Part shown: piece by piece, positions 16,752-24,212 of the stretch
Layout: the number at the start of each line of letters is the position of its first letter
Position numbering within the stretch: the stretch's first letter is position 1
Notes under the pieces: model-generated
Seen by the model: only the letters and a program-made list of their open reading frames with translations
Database searches by the model: none
Told to the model about the DNA's origin: nothing
From: Acidobacteriota bacterium
GTDB lineage: Bacteria > Zixibacteria > MSB-5A5 > GN15 > FEB-12
Direction: 5' to 3'
DNA length: 64,000 nucleotides
Assembly (NCBI GenBank): GCA_035529075.1
Contig: DATKXK010000009.1
Span: forward strand, 1 to 64,000
Translations under genes and position numbers: made by a program

Positions 16752-17099
16752 ATGCCGCGACCGAGGAAAAGACGATTTTGCCGACGATATCAGGCTGACA
16801 GAGTCTACAAGCCCCAGGGCATACCCCTGCGGCAGATCGATACGGTGGTGCTGGGGCTCGATCAGTTTGAGGCCATGCGTTTGTGTGACATCGAGCAGCT
16901 TGACCAGGAGGCGGCCGGCATGCGCATGGGCATTTCGCGCGGTACGGTACAACGGCTGTTATATCAGGGTCGCAAACAGCTTCTGGAGGCGATTCTGAAA
17001 AACTCTGCGGTAATCATCAATCTCAAAGAGAGTGAGGATCAGCATGCTGATATGCATTCCGTCAGGAGACGACGGGGGGATGGACAGCACCATTCATGA
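16752..17099 (+). CDS. DUF134 family DNA-binding regulator
   Basis: The 115-residue protein opens 'MPRPRKRRFCRRY' and has the DUF134 body 'IDTVVLGLDQFEAMRLCDIE', a sigma-like helix-turn-helix 'AAGMRMGISRGTVQRLLYQG' and a short tail. DUF134 proteins are small putative regulators often found beside NifX/NifB-like (dinitrogenase Fe-Mo cofactor family) genes, as here. The last 56 bases overlap the next gene, whose ribosome site is inside this frame, so the two are translationally linked. It may bind the palindrome in its own promoter; that is inference. An ArsR protein at 24458-24769 is the other candidate for the site. Confidence 0.88.
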   Translation: MPRPRKRRFCRRYQADRVYKPQGIPLRQIDTVVLGLDQFEAMRLCDIEQLDQEAAGMRMGISRGTVQRLLYQGRKQLLEAILKNSAVIINLKESEDQHADMHSVRRRRGDGQHHS

Positions 17100-17499
17100 A
17101 CACTTTGGATCGGCGCCGTATTTCACGTTGTATGATACCGAAACCGAGGAAATCAACGTGATTGAGAACCGTAATGCTCATCACAGTCACGGCACGTGTC
17201 ACCCCATGAGCCAGCTGGCCCGGTATCATATTGATGCCGTACTGTGTAGCGGCATGGGGCGGCGCGCCATCGAGGCGCTCAACGCGGAGGGAATCAGAAC
17301 CCTCGACACTGACGTTACCGCCACGAGGGAAGCCGTGAGAATGTTTTCCGAAGGGAGCCTGTCCGATATCGAGTCCGCACGTGCCTGTCACGGTCGCGGC
17401 CAGCGTTATGAGGGCACAACCGACCGCCGTGTGTGGGGCCGCGGGACGGGGCGTCATCAGGGAGCCGGGGACGGCCAACGGCATCGCAATCGTGGATAA
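17044..17499 (+). CDS. NifX/NifB-like dinitrogenase Fe-Mo cofactor domain protein
   Basis: ATG at 17044 is chosen over the GTG at 17032 because GAGGA lies five bases in front of it. The 151-residue product begins 'MLICIPSGDDGGMDSTIHEH' then 'FGSAPYF', the hallmark of the MTH1175/NifX-NifB family, with 'HSHGTCHPM' and 'DAVLCSGMGRRAIEALN'. The NifB/X fold binds iron-sulfur or Fe-Mo precursor clusters. Stand-alone copies in non-fixing bacteria have no settled role. No nif genes are in the window. The His- and Cys-containing loop could bind metal. The last bases overlap the GTG start of the thioesterase-like gene (GTGGATAA), making a probable three-gene operon. Confidence 0.88.
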   Translation: MLICIPSGDDGGMDSTIHEHFGSAPYFTLYDTETEEINVIENRNAHHSHGTCHPMSQLARYHIDAVLCSGMGRRAIEALNAEGIRTLDTDVTATREAVRMFSEGSLSDIESARACHGRGQRYEGTTDRRVWGRGTGRHQGAGDGQRHRNRG

Positions 17500-17917
17500 C
17501 CGCCTGCTTCAGACCCGGGCGTGCGCACACCCGGACTGCCCGCTTTGAAGTCCGGCCGACAGTCTCGGTCTGAGACTGAACATCGATGACTGCAGCGAGC
17601 GTGAAATATCAGCTCACGTCAATTGCCGCCGCGTGTTGCAAGGCTACCCCGCCATCCTGCACGGGGGAGTGGTTTCCCTGCTGCTTGACGGGGTGATGAC
17701 CAACTGTCTGTTTTCCGCAGGCATAACGGCCGTGACAGGACGGCTGGAGGTGCGCTACCTTCGTCCCGTCGCCATCGACCAGACTGTACACCTTTCCGCT
17801 CGCATTTTGAAATCCCGACGGACGCTGCATTACGTCGAGGCAGAACTGGTGCAGGAATCCGAGGTGAAAGTCACGGCCGTGGGCAGCTTTGTGGACCGTC
17901 GGGCCGCTTCGGGCTGA
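17492..17917 (+). CDS. Candidate selenoprotein: PaaI-type hotdog thioesterase with CxxU motif
   Basis: From GTG 17492, which overlaps the NifX stop, the frame runs to TGA 17917 with one internal TGA at 17546-17548 (codon 19). Read through, it gives 141 residues, the normal size for a PaaI-family hotdog protein. The protein shows 'CAHPDCPL-U-SPADSLGLRL', 'GYPAILHGGVVSLLLDG' (His 57, Gly 58, Gly 59) and 'LEVRYLRPV'. Homologues known to me have C-x-x-C followed by 'xxNPxGLxL' at this place, so the UGA replaces the second Cys. Homology continues on both sides of the UGA without a frame change. A SECIS-like hairpin follows. If UGA is read as stop, only the fragment from GTG 17633 remains, lacking this motif. 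The alternative is a nonsense-mutated pseudogene. The substrate is unknown; the family hydrolyses acyl-CoA thioesters. Confidence 0.75.
17546..17578 (+). promoter_or_regulatory. Bacterial SECIS-like element after an in-frame UGA
   Basis: UGA at 17546-17548. A perfect 7-bp stem (CAGTCTC 17560-17566 with GAGACTG 17572-17578) closes a five-base loop GGTCT (17567-17571). There are 18 bases between the UGA and the loop. In E. coli fdhF the loop also carries GGUCU and the distance is also 18 bases (recalled sequence). The bulged U of the fdhF upper stem is absent, which known bacterial SECIS variation tolerates. Confidence 0.75.
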
Positions 17918-18063
17918 CGGGAATAGCACGTCGTTCCATCTGAGAGCCCGAAACCGGCGACTTGCCATGGATATCGTTCGGGCGTATGTTCTTCCTCGTG
18001 GTCGCATTGTAACCCGTACTGCGGGACAAATGGCGGTTATTCGGAAACGACGCGGGGAGTGCG

Positions 18064-18699
18064 GTGGGCATTCGTGAACAAATGGAGCGAATATACCGGG
18101 ACATTCCGCCCGAGAGCATTCCCTGGAATCATCCCGACCCGCCTGAACTACTGGCTGAGGCTGTTCAAACCGGAAGGATCAAGCCCTGCCGGGCGGTCGA
18201 TCTGGGATGCGGGACGGGCAACTACGCCGTCTGGCTGGCCCGACAGGGATTTGATGTAACCGGAATCGACATCAGCAGTGAGGCCGTCAAACTTGCCGCT
18301 GACCTTTCCGCGCGGCAAGGCGTGTCATGCCGCTTTGTTGTCGCCGATCTGCTGGGCGATCTGAAGGAATATCACGCCGCCTTCGACCTCGCTTTCGACT
18401 GGGAGCTTCTGCACCACGTCTTTCCAAAGGATCGACCGCGTTACATTCGCAACGTCCACAGCCTGCTTGTGCCGCACGGCACGTATGTTTCGGCCTGCTT
18501 CAATGACGGGGACACGGCCTTTGGAGGAGTCGGCAAGTATCGCGATACCCCGCTAGGCACGACACTGTACTTCTCGTCACTGGAGGAACTCAAGGCCCTG
18601 TACACGCCGCTGTTTGACGTCGTCGAGTTGCGCACGGTCCAGATCCCCGGAAGGCCCAACCCGCACGTGGCCAATTTCGCCTGGTTAGAGCGGAAGTAG
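18064..18699 (+). CDS. Class I SAM-dependent methyltransferase
   Basis: GTG start with GGGAG five bases in front. The 211-residue protein has motif I 'AVDLGCGTGNYAVWLARQG', motif II acidic 'VTGIDISSEAV', motif IV 'FDLAFDWELLHHV' and a beta-rich end. The N-terminal 'SIPWNHPDPPELL' resembles the lid of TPMT-like and thiol/selenol methyltransferases, but also occurs in unspecific members. It lies 146 bases downstream of the candidate selenoprotein on the same strand. A role in methylating a thiol, selenium or a metalloid is possible but unproven. It is followed by a strong hairpin. Confidence 0.85.
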   Translation: MGIREQMERIYRDIPPESIPWNHPDPPELLAEAVQTGRIKPCRAVDLGCGTGNYAVWLARQGFDVTGIDISSEAVKLAADLSARQGVSCRFVVADLLGDLKEYHAAFDLAFDWELLHHVFPKDRPRYIRNVHSLLVPHGTYVSACFNDGDTAFGGVGKYRDTPLGTTLYFSSLEELKALYTPLFDVVELRTVQIPGRPNPHVANFAWLERK

Positions 18700-18725
18700 G
18701 GCCGAAGCGGGCGACCTGGACGGGC

Positions 18726-18752
18726 ACGGCAGAACCGCTTGGGTTCTGCCGT
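18726..18752 (+). terminator. Hairpin terminator after the methyltransferase gene
   Basis: Perfect 11-bp stem ACGGCAGAACC / GGTTCTGCCGT with loop GCTTG, followed by only two further T residues. It lies between convergent genes (methyltransferase and the GT-C protein), so it may serve both directions. Confidence 0.65.
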
Positions 18753-18826
18753 TTAGCAGCGGCTCCCGTACCCCCCATCCGAGTGTATCAGCAAACCTGG
18801 TCCGGGGGATTGCCAGGCCCGCACGT

Positions 18827-20629
18827 TCAATACATGCTTTTCCACATATCGGATGTATTGGCCAGCTCGATTGTGCTGTCACGCGGAAGCGCCGCTATAT
18901 TTAGGGGTTCGAATTGTCTGCCGTTCCAGCGCAGAAAGAGCCAGCGCGGATCATCGAGCGGACCGACCAGATCGAACCTAACGGCCAGGGCATCGCGTCC
19001 CGTAGCGGTGGTGCGGACAATCGTGGCGTCGAAGACCGGCGTATGGTATTGATCTCCCGCGGCCAGGGTCGGTTTTGTGCGCAGGATACGGGCGAACATG
19101 TTACCCAGCCAGCCGGAGCGGTCGGCCGAGATGACGAATGACGAATCACCGGTCTTCTCCAGTGTGAAAACGGCATTCGCGGAAGACAGCGTCCAGACGT
19201 CCTGCGGTTCCTCGGACAAGTAGTTGACGGCGTCCCACGTATACAAAGTCAGCATAAACCCCGACGTATTCAACAGCATGGTATGCCGGGGTTGATGTTC
19301 TTCGATGAACGGCATCGCGGTCCTCAAATCGGCCAGGGGCATTTCGAAACTCGGCCGGTAAGTCCAGGGCGCTGCGGTTGAGGCGAGAACGCCCGGAAGC
19401 AGGACACCCAGCACGGCAATCCAGCCAACCACGCGCGTGAAGCGTGGAAGCTGCGTGGCCGCCTGAACACCGCGCCGGGCAATGGGGGCGATCGTGGCCG
19501 CAACGGTTGCCAGCAGGATGGCGGCCGGGATCATGGGGAAATACAAAGCTCTTTCACTTGCATCGGCGGCCAGTTGCGGCAGCAGCGCCACAAGGTAAAG
19601 AATCATCGCCCACTGCACGAGCGGCGCGCTCCTGAACGGCCGGAGCGCGACCAGCCATACCAGGAAAAGCACCAACCCGGACACGGCCAGGGGTGCAAGC
19701 AGGTCGGGCCAGAACATCGTCAGCGACGGCGGGATGGGTGAGAAGGTGCCGGTCCACAAGACGGGGAGTTGCGTCACCAGGCGCGCGAGGTACCGGCCGG
19801 GATGGGCCAGCGGGTTGACGTAGACGAGGCTGTCGAATCCCCCCATGTCCAGCAGCCGGTACGTGATCAGGTAACCGCCGAGAACAACGACTGATGGCAG
19901 CCACGTTGACGGAGCTTTCAGAACTGTGATGAACCGGGATCGAAGTCCTCCATAGCGGGAGGAATCATCGGAGGATCCCGAGGGCATGAGGAAGCTCAAC
20001 AGTATCATGGCCAGCGGCGCCACCGAGGCGGATTCCTTGCAACCCATAGCCAGGATCAGCGCTGATAGAGATCCGGCCAGAGCGAGGGCTTTGCGACGGC
20101 GCAGCCAACTGACGTGGGCCAGCAGGGCCAGCATGATAAACTGTACGCAGAGCAGATCGGTAAAGCCGGCTATCCATCCAACCTGCATGCTGTGATCTTC
20201 GCAGGTGACGAAGAACAGTCCGGACAACAGCGCTAAGATCCTCCGGCCAGTTACACGCCGAACCAGCAGATACAGGCACATGGCAACACCGGCGTGCAGA
20301 AGGATCGAAAGCAGATGCAAGGGAAAAGCGTTTCTGCCGAAAAGGCTGATCGAGCCTTCGAAAACAAGACTCGGGATCGGCCGCCAGAAAACACCGGCGT
20401 CACCCGGATGGGTCCAGTCCTTCCACCAGGTGTTATCTATGAACGGCAACTGGTTTACCGACCACATGCCGTGCAACCGCGAAAACGGCCGGGGATCATT
20501 GTCCAGCAGGTTAAGGAAAATCAGGTCGTCGCCACTGAAGCCTCCCAGCAGATAGGGCCAGTTGAAAAAGAACGCGAGAAGAAACAGCAGCGCCAGGGCG
20601 TATACGGTGCGGGTTCTTGTAGACGTCAT
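18827..20629 (-). CDS. Multipass GT-C type glycosyltransferase-like membrane protein
   Basis: The 600-residue product begins with a membrane helix ('VYALALLFLLAFFFNWPYLL') and then 'GGFSGDDLIFLN', where the acidic pair after helix 1 is the usual catalytic site of GT-C (PMT/ArnT-like) transferases. About eleven helices follow, and then a soluble C-terminal domain from about residue 430. GT-C enzymes transfer sugars from polyprenyl phosphates at the outer face of the membrane. Donor and acceptor cannot be told. The ATG at 20629 was preferred; a GTG at 20641 is in frame. Neighbours on both sides are on the other strand, so it is a single-gene unit. Confidence 0.75.
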   Translation of the reverse strand: MTSTRTRTVYALALLFLLAFFFNWPYLLGGFSGDDLIFLNLLDNDPRPFSRLHGMWSVNQLPFIDNTWWKDWTHPGDAGVFWRPIPSLVFEGSISLFGRNAFPLHLLSILLHAGVAMCLYLLVRRVTGRRILALLSGLFFVTCEDHSMQVGWIAGFTDLLCVQFIMLALLAHVSWLRRRKALALAGSLSALILAMGCKESASVAPLAMILLSFLMPSGSSDDSSRYGGLRSRFITVLKAPSTWLPSVVVLGGYLITYRLLDMGGFDSLVYVNPLAHPGRYLARLVTQLPVLWTGTFSPIPPSLTMFWPDLLAPLAVSGLVLFLVWLVALRPFRSAPLVQWAMILYLVALLPQLAADASERALYFPMIPAAILLATVAATIAPIARRGVQAATQLPRFTRVVGWIAVLGVLLPGVLASTAAPWTYRPSFEMPLADLRTAMPFIEEHQPRHTMLLNTSGFMLTLYTWDAVNYLSEEPQDVWTLSSANAVFTLEKTGDSSFVISADRSGWLGNMFARILRTKPTLAAGDQYHTPVFDATIVRTTATGRDALAVRFDLVGPLDDPRWLFLRWNGRQFEPLNIAALPRDSTIELANTSDMWKSMY

Positions 20630-20641
20630 GATCTCACTCAC

Positions 20642-21082
20642 GTATCCAGGATTGACATCTATTCGGAAGAATGTTTGCTGACAGTTTTGCGGCCTTGTCG
20701 GGGGTGAAATGCAACAGGCTGTTTGCCATCACAAAAAGAAACGTCGTAGCGTTTTTCAGAACGGTAAGCCTCTTACTGTAGGAAACCGTCATACAATAGC
20801 AGCAGTGTGGTATCATAGCAACACCATAGCTTTGTGCCGATTGCCGAATTGAGCATGTACTGAGTGATTGAACAAGACGGGCGCCTGATGCCGCGAAAGT
20901 CGCTGGTCCGGCCGCGGCCATTGCCAACTAACTGCCTGCTACATAGTGAGTTACATGTATTCACGGGAATGCCAGATTTCCCGCACATGTGCACTTTTCG
21001 AGCCAAGTTATTATTACATATGAACTTACCAGGATTCCTGTCGGGTAACCGCCTGCGGAATCTGTTATTTTTATAGAAGTTT
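20642..21082 (+). other. Intergenic stretch without a recognised gene
   Basis: About 440 bases between divergent genes. It is clearly more AT-rich than its surroundings near its right end, where the promoter of the XRE gene begins. Open frames here are short and have no ribosome sites. ACATGTGCACTTTT near 20993 resembles part of the ATGTGCATATGCACAT palindrome at 16719 but lacks its symmetry. Nothing else was found. Confidence 0.4.
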
Positions 21083-21113
21083 TTGTTGTATTTGTACAAC
21101 ATATCGTTATATT
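21083..21113 (+). promoter_or_regulatory. Leaderless promoter with GTTGTA palindrome operator
   Basis: Perfect inverted repeat GTTGTA-TTTG-TACAAC at 21085-21100. A -10 element TATATT lies at 21108-21113 and TTGTTG at 21083-21088 can serve as -35. The start codon at 21120 lies seven bases after the -10, so transcription should begin at or next to the ATG and no ribosome site exists. The operator covers the -35 region, fitting autorepression by the XRE protein. Confidence 0.7.
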
Positions 21114-21119
21114 GCCCGT

Positions 21120-21380
21120 ATGAAGACCCGAAAGATATACAACAGAATCTCGGTGCTCAGAGAGGAACGCAACATCTCCAGAAAGGAACTGGCCGAGAAG
21201 ATCGGCGTCAATTTTCAGACGGTCGGTTACCTGGAACGCGAGGAGTACAACCCCAGCCTGGACCTGGCTATCAGAATAAGCGAGTTTTTCGGCCTGCCGA
21301 TCAAGATGATCTTCTCGACCCAACCGCTCAAACCATTGAGCCAGGAACTGCTTGAACGAAGCAAGAGAGAAAGGGAATAG
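21120..21380 (+). CDS. Short XRE-family transcriptional regulator
   Basis: The 86-residue protein is almost wholly one helix-turn-helix of the Cro/C1 type: 'ISVLREERNISRKELAEKIG', 'VNFQTVGYLEREEYNPSLDL'. It resembles the YozG-like regulators that precede a small membrane-protein gene. There is no ribosome site before the ATG; it is probably translated from a leaderless transcript. The downstream membrane protein starts six bases after the stop and is clearly co-transcribed. A dyad in the promoter suggests autoregulation. The signal is unknown. Confidence 0.85.
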   Translation: MKTRKIYNRISVLREERNISRKELAEKIGVNFQTVGYLEREEYNPSLDLAIRISEFFGLPIKMIFSTQPLKPLSQELLERSKRERE

Positions 21381-21385
21381 TCTAA

Positions 21386-21811
21386 ATGAGTCTGTCAATG
21401 TCAAGAGCGCACAGAAGAACGGGCATGGTGATCAACTACGCGGCGGTGGTCCTGGTGCTCGTTTTTGCGTACGTGCGTGGTATCGGGGGGTGGAGCGGGA
21501 TTGCAACGGTCCTGGAGATCGTCTGCCTGGTCGTGGCGCTGGTCACTTTCCTTCAGTACCACGTTCTTACCGGCCTTTGGAAACTCGTGCACACGAAGGT
21601 AGAGAAGCTCGACGAGCGGCAGATCCAGGTTACGCACGATTCGTTGAGACACTCGTACAGTATCTTTACGGTGATCTGCCTGCTGGTGCTGTTGTGGAAG
21701 TCGCTCTTCCAGGGATACGACCCGAACCTGATCATTGTTTTCGCCGCCCTGCTGTACCTGGCCCACACGCTGCCTTCGTCGATTGTCGCCTGGACAGAGA
21801 CAGAGGTCTGA
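21386..21811 (+). CDS. Four-helix membrane protein paired with the XRE regulator
   Basis: The 141-residue product has four hydrophobic helices in two pairs: about 15-30, 38-58, 88-106 and 113-130. A charged cytoplasmic-looking link 'TKVEKLDERQIQVTHDSLRH' lies between the pairs. The DERQ element followed by a basic stretch recurs in DUF2178/DUF3796-type membrane proteins encoded next to short XRE regulators in Firmicutes, Archaea and others. No enzymatic residues are seen. It may control the activity of the regulator or act as an envelope stress sensor; this is inference from gene pairing. Confidence 0.65.
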   Translation: MSLSMSRAHRRTGMVINYAAVVLVLVFAYVRGIGGWSGIATVLEIVCLVVALVTFLQYHVLTGLWKLVHTKVEKLDERQIQVTHDSLRHSYSIFTVICLLVLLWKSLFQGYDPNLIIVFAALLYLAHTLPSSIVAWTETEV

Positions 21812-21909
21812 GGGGCGGAATCGAGAGAATGGTGTAACACAGCCGCCTGCACCATGTAACATCCCGCCCGACCACGGTTGGCGGCCGGACTGTCCCGGCC
21901 GAAAAGTGA

Positions 21910-21938
21910 TGGACGCATCCCACCGGAGGGCGTATACT
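21910..21938 (+). promoter_or_regulatory. Sigma-70-like promoter of the VOC gene
   Basis: TGGACG (21910-21915), 17-base spacer and TATACT (21933-21938). The start codon of the VOC gene is 43 bases after the -10 element. Confidence 0.5.
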
Positions 21939-21981
21939 CATCAACATCCGGAGCAACCAACGTAGGAAGGAGAGAATCTCG

Positions 21982-22374
21982 ATGTCCAACAGTGAGTATG
22001 TGCATGGAACCTTCTGCTGGAACGAGTTGATGACGCGTGACGTCCCTGCGGGCGGGAAGTTCTATTCCGAGTTGTTCGGATGGCAGGCGGTTGACAGCGG
22101 CATGCCCGGCATGCAGTACACGATGTTCAAGATTGGGGACAAAAGTGCCGGAGGGATGATGGAAATGCCGTCGGAAATACCGAAGGAGGTCCCGTCGCAC
22201 TGGATGGCCTACGTGGCCGTCGATGACGTTGACGCGACGGCGGCTAAAGTCGAGGCACTGGGCGGCCAGGTCCTGCACGGGCCGGAGGATGTTCCGGGCG
22301 TGGGGCGGTTCTGCATTATCCAGGACCCGACCGGCGGTGTGGTGTCGGCGATGACAATGCACAGCGGGCAGTAG
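21982..22374 (+). CDS. VOC-superfamily (glyoxalase/bleomycin-resistance-like) protein
   Basis: ATG with AAGGAG upstream. The 130 residues contain one paired beta-alpha-beta-beta-beta unit: 'GTFCWNELMTRDVPAGGKFY' with 'SELFGW', then 'HWMAYVAVDDVDATAAKVEA' and 'CIIQDPTGGVV'. This is the form seen in the '27 kDa antigen'-like and glyoxalase-related VOC proteins. Usual metal ligands of glyoxalase I (His/Glu) are only partly present, so the reaction cannot be named. It has its own promoter and stands alone. Confidence 0.85.
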   Translation: MSNSEYVHGTFCWNELMTRDVPAGGKFYSELFGWQAVDSGMPGMQYTMFKIGDKSAGGMMEMPSEIPKEVPSHWMAYVAVDDVDATAAKVEALGGQVLHGPEDVPGVGRFCIIQDPTGGVVSAMTMHSGQ

Positions 22375-22566
22375 CCGCAGAAGTGTGTTTCCGTTACGGT
22401 CTTGTTTGAAACATGGTGGGGTTTTTCGGCTGCCTGCGGCGCGTTAGGAACCCAAGTTGTAATAGCGTTGTCTGCGCGGGCGGGCATTCTATTTCCTCAT
22501 TGCTATCGATCCGGCGGGATGCTATGGTAGCGCCTGGTGAGATCAATTGCGAAGGAGAACAAGAGC

Positions 22567-23538
22567 ATGCAAATCGGATGGGAATTGAGCGGCAGTAACA
22601 GCAGCCAACATCGCCGCGTGCGCACAGGGTCATCGCTGTGTGCGAGGCTCGTATTGCAGTGGGCGTTGTTCCTTCTGCTGATATGCGGCGGGTTCCTGAT
22701 ATCGTGCCAGAAGACTGACACAGCCGACAGATCTTCCGCAGCCGTCATCGACAGCGTAGCGTCGGAGGACGGGCTGATGGTCTACTACCAGGTGCAGGGA
22801 AGCGGCGATAGGGCGCTGGTGTTCGTGCACTGCTGGAGCTGTGACCGCGGCTACTGGGACGCCCAGACGTCAGAGTTTGCCAAGGATTACACGGTCGTTA
22901 CGGTCGATCTGGGTGGTCACGGTCAGTCGGGTCTGGGTCGCGAGGAATGGACGATGGGTTGGTTCGGCGCCGACGTGGCCGCCGTGGTCGAGAAACTCGA
23001 CCTGGAGAACGTGGTGCTGATCGGCCACTCGATGGGGGGAGCGGTCGTGCTCGAGGCGGCGCGGCGACTGCCCGGAAGGGTAGTAGCCCTGGTGGGCGTG
23101 GACACCTATCAGTCGTTCGGACAGAAGTTCACGCCGGAACAGATCGAGGGATTTCTGGCGGCGTTCAGGTCCGATTTCCCGGCCACAACCGAGCAGTTCG
23201 TGAGAAGCATGTTTCCGCCGACGGGCGACTCGTCACTGGTGAACCGCGTGGCCACCGATATGGCTGCGTCCCCGGATGAGGTCAGCATAAGCGCCATAGC
23301 AGACGTCCTGGCGTATGACTACGCTGAGGCACTGCGCGAAGTCCGCGTTCCGGTTCGTTGCATCAATTCCGACAGAGTGCCAACCGACGTCGAGGGGAAT
23401 CGTCAAGTGGCGGAGTCGTTTGACGTCGTCATCATGCCCGGCACGGGTCATTTCGTGCACATGGAGGATCCCGTTACGTTCAACCGGCTGCTTCGCCAGG
23501 TACTGAACGAGTTCCCGGGCGGCCCACCTGCCGAGTAG
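22567..23538 (+). CDS. Lipoprotein alpha/beta hydrolase
   Basis: The ATG at 22567 follows AAGGAG; a GTG at 22537 is less likely. After a basic N-terminus there is a hydrophobic signal segment and a lipobox (LISC), so the 323-residue enzyme is probably anchored in the envelope. The fold has 'VFVHCWSCDRGYWD' (oxyanion region), nucleophile elbow 'IGHSMGG', an acid residue near 'CINSDRVPTD' and His in 'GTGHFVHMEDP'. This is the epoxide-hydrolase/haloperoxidase-like branch of the superfamily. The substrate is unknown. It is followed by an 11-bp hairpin. Confidence 0.88.
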   Translation: MQIGWELSGSNSSQHRRVRTGSSLCARLVLQWALFLLLICGGFLISCQKTDTADRSSAAVIDSVASEDGLMVYYQVQGSGDRALVFVHCWSCDRGYWDAQTSEFAKDYTVVTVDLGGHGQSGLGREEWTMGWFGADVAAVVEKLDLENVVLIGHSMGGAVVLEAARRLPGRVVALVGVDTYQSFGQKFTPEQIEGFLAAFRSDFPATTEQFVRSMFPPTGDSSLVNRVATDMAASPDEVSISAIADVLAYDYAEALREVRVPVRCINSDRVPTDVEGNRQVAESFDVVIMPGTGHFVHMEDPVTFNRLLRQVLNEFPGGPPAE

Positions 23539-23630
23539 CAACGCAAGGCCCGGGACGGACGTGTGGTCGCCGGCCTGTCTAACGGTGAGTGTATTTTTCG
23601 GATCAGCGGCGTGACAGCCCCGGAAGATCA

Positions 23631-23657
23631 AAGGCCGGCCGACGAGCGGCCGGCCTT
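23631..23657. terminator. Perfect 11-bp hairpin between convergent units
   Basis: AAGGCCGGCCG-ACGAG-CGGCCGGCCTT. It lies 92 bases after the hydrolase stop (+) and 45 bases after the small-protein stop (-). The minus-strand exit reads TTTGATCTT, a weak T-run. It is probably a shared terminator. Confidence 0.6.
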
Positions 23658-23702
23658 CACTGGGACAGGGATAGTGTCGGACCGTCCGGAATATGACCGA
23701 TC

Positions 23703-23879
23703 CTACCTGAGAAACAATCGGTCGGTCGGGAAATCCTCGACTCCCGTAACAAGCCGGAGGAAGCTGCGAATGTCCGGACCCGTTTCCGGTCGCGCCGGGC
23801 GCAGACAGCAGTTGCTTGCGCACCTGTTCCGGACTTTGCGCGCGCCGGCATCTTCGCAGCACTGTGAGGTCTTTTGCAT
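23703..23879 (-). CDS. 58-residue cysteine-rich small protein
   Basis: GGGGAGGTG, nearly a full match to the anti-Shine-Dalgarno, sits six bases before the ATG at 23879, which makes translation likely. The product begins 'MQKTSQCCEDAGARK' and continues 'NRCASNCCLRP'. The five cysteines in the first 25 residues (two CC pairs plus one) could bind a metal or a cluster. The second half ('IRSFLRLVTGVEDF') may be helical. No family is recognised. It is the last gene of the ArsR-led small-protein unit, and a hairpin follows its stop. Confidence 0.55.
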   Translation of the reverse strand: MQKTSQCCEDAGARKVRNRCASNCCLRPARPETGPDIRSFLRLVTGVEDFPTDRLFLR

Positions 23880-24016
23880 TGGTCACACCTCCCCTCGTTG
23901 CCGTGGCACAGGCCGTCTCCCGGATCGGCTTGAGAACCGGCCTCCCCCGGCATCCTGAGGTTATCTGCATGAGGTCGCCGTAGTGCGACCTGTCGCCACG
24001 TTACGGCGCTTGACTT

Positions 24017-24048
24017 GACGCCCCCGGAATGCGCACTCCGGGGACGTC
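24017..24048 (-). terminator. Hairpin within the small-protein unit
   Basis: On the minus strand GACGT-CCCCGGA / TCCGGGG-GCGTC forms a stem of about 12 bp with one wobble pair and an eight-base loop. There is no T-run. It lies about 30 bases after the 22-codon ORF. It may be an attenuator or a 3'-end stabiliser. Confidence 0.4.
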
Positions 24049-24079
24049 TTCGCTGTCAAAGCGTACGGGCAGTTTTGTG

Positions 24080-24148
24080 TCATGCCCGGGACCGGCCTGT
24101 ACAGCCTTCGCCGCAATGGGCGATCCGCGGTGTCATGAATCGCTTCAT
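24080..24148 (-). CDS. Possible 22-residue peptide
   Basis: A perfect AGGAGG lies six bases before the ATG at 24148. The frame gives MKRFMTPRIAHCGEGCTGRS plus two residues, then TGA. It carries an H-C-x3-C motif. The strong ribosome site argues for translation and the short length argues against certainty. It could be a leader peptide, a metal-binding micropeptide, or the start of a frame broken by mutation. Confidence 0.4.
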   Translation of the reverse strand: MKRFMTPRIAHCGEGCTGRSRA

Positions 24149-24212
24149 GTCAAACCTCCTCTTTCAGGGTTCTCACGGTTCACTGGTTCGGTGTGCCGAA
24201 AGCTCTTGTCAG

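Noticed and set aside
16752-17499. Nitrogen-fixation locus
   Set aside because: Only a NifX/NifB-like domain protein is present. DUF134 pairing is typical of non-nif members and no nifHDK or nifB radical-SAM gene was seen.
23657-23953. 98-residue minus-strand ORF with CHG...CDQC
   Set aside because: It has no ribosome site. The overlapping frame from 23879 has a near-perfect one and a more convincing Cys-rich product.
24080-24082. UGA ending the 22-residue ORF as a selenocysteine codon
   Set aside because: No stem-loop is found at the needed distance and the frame hits another TGA seven codons later.
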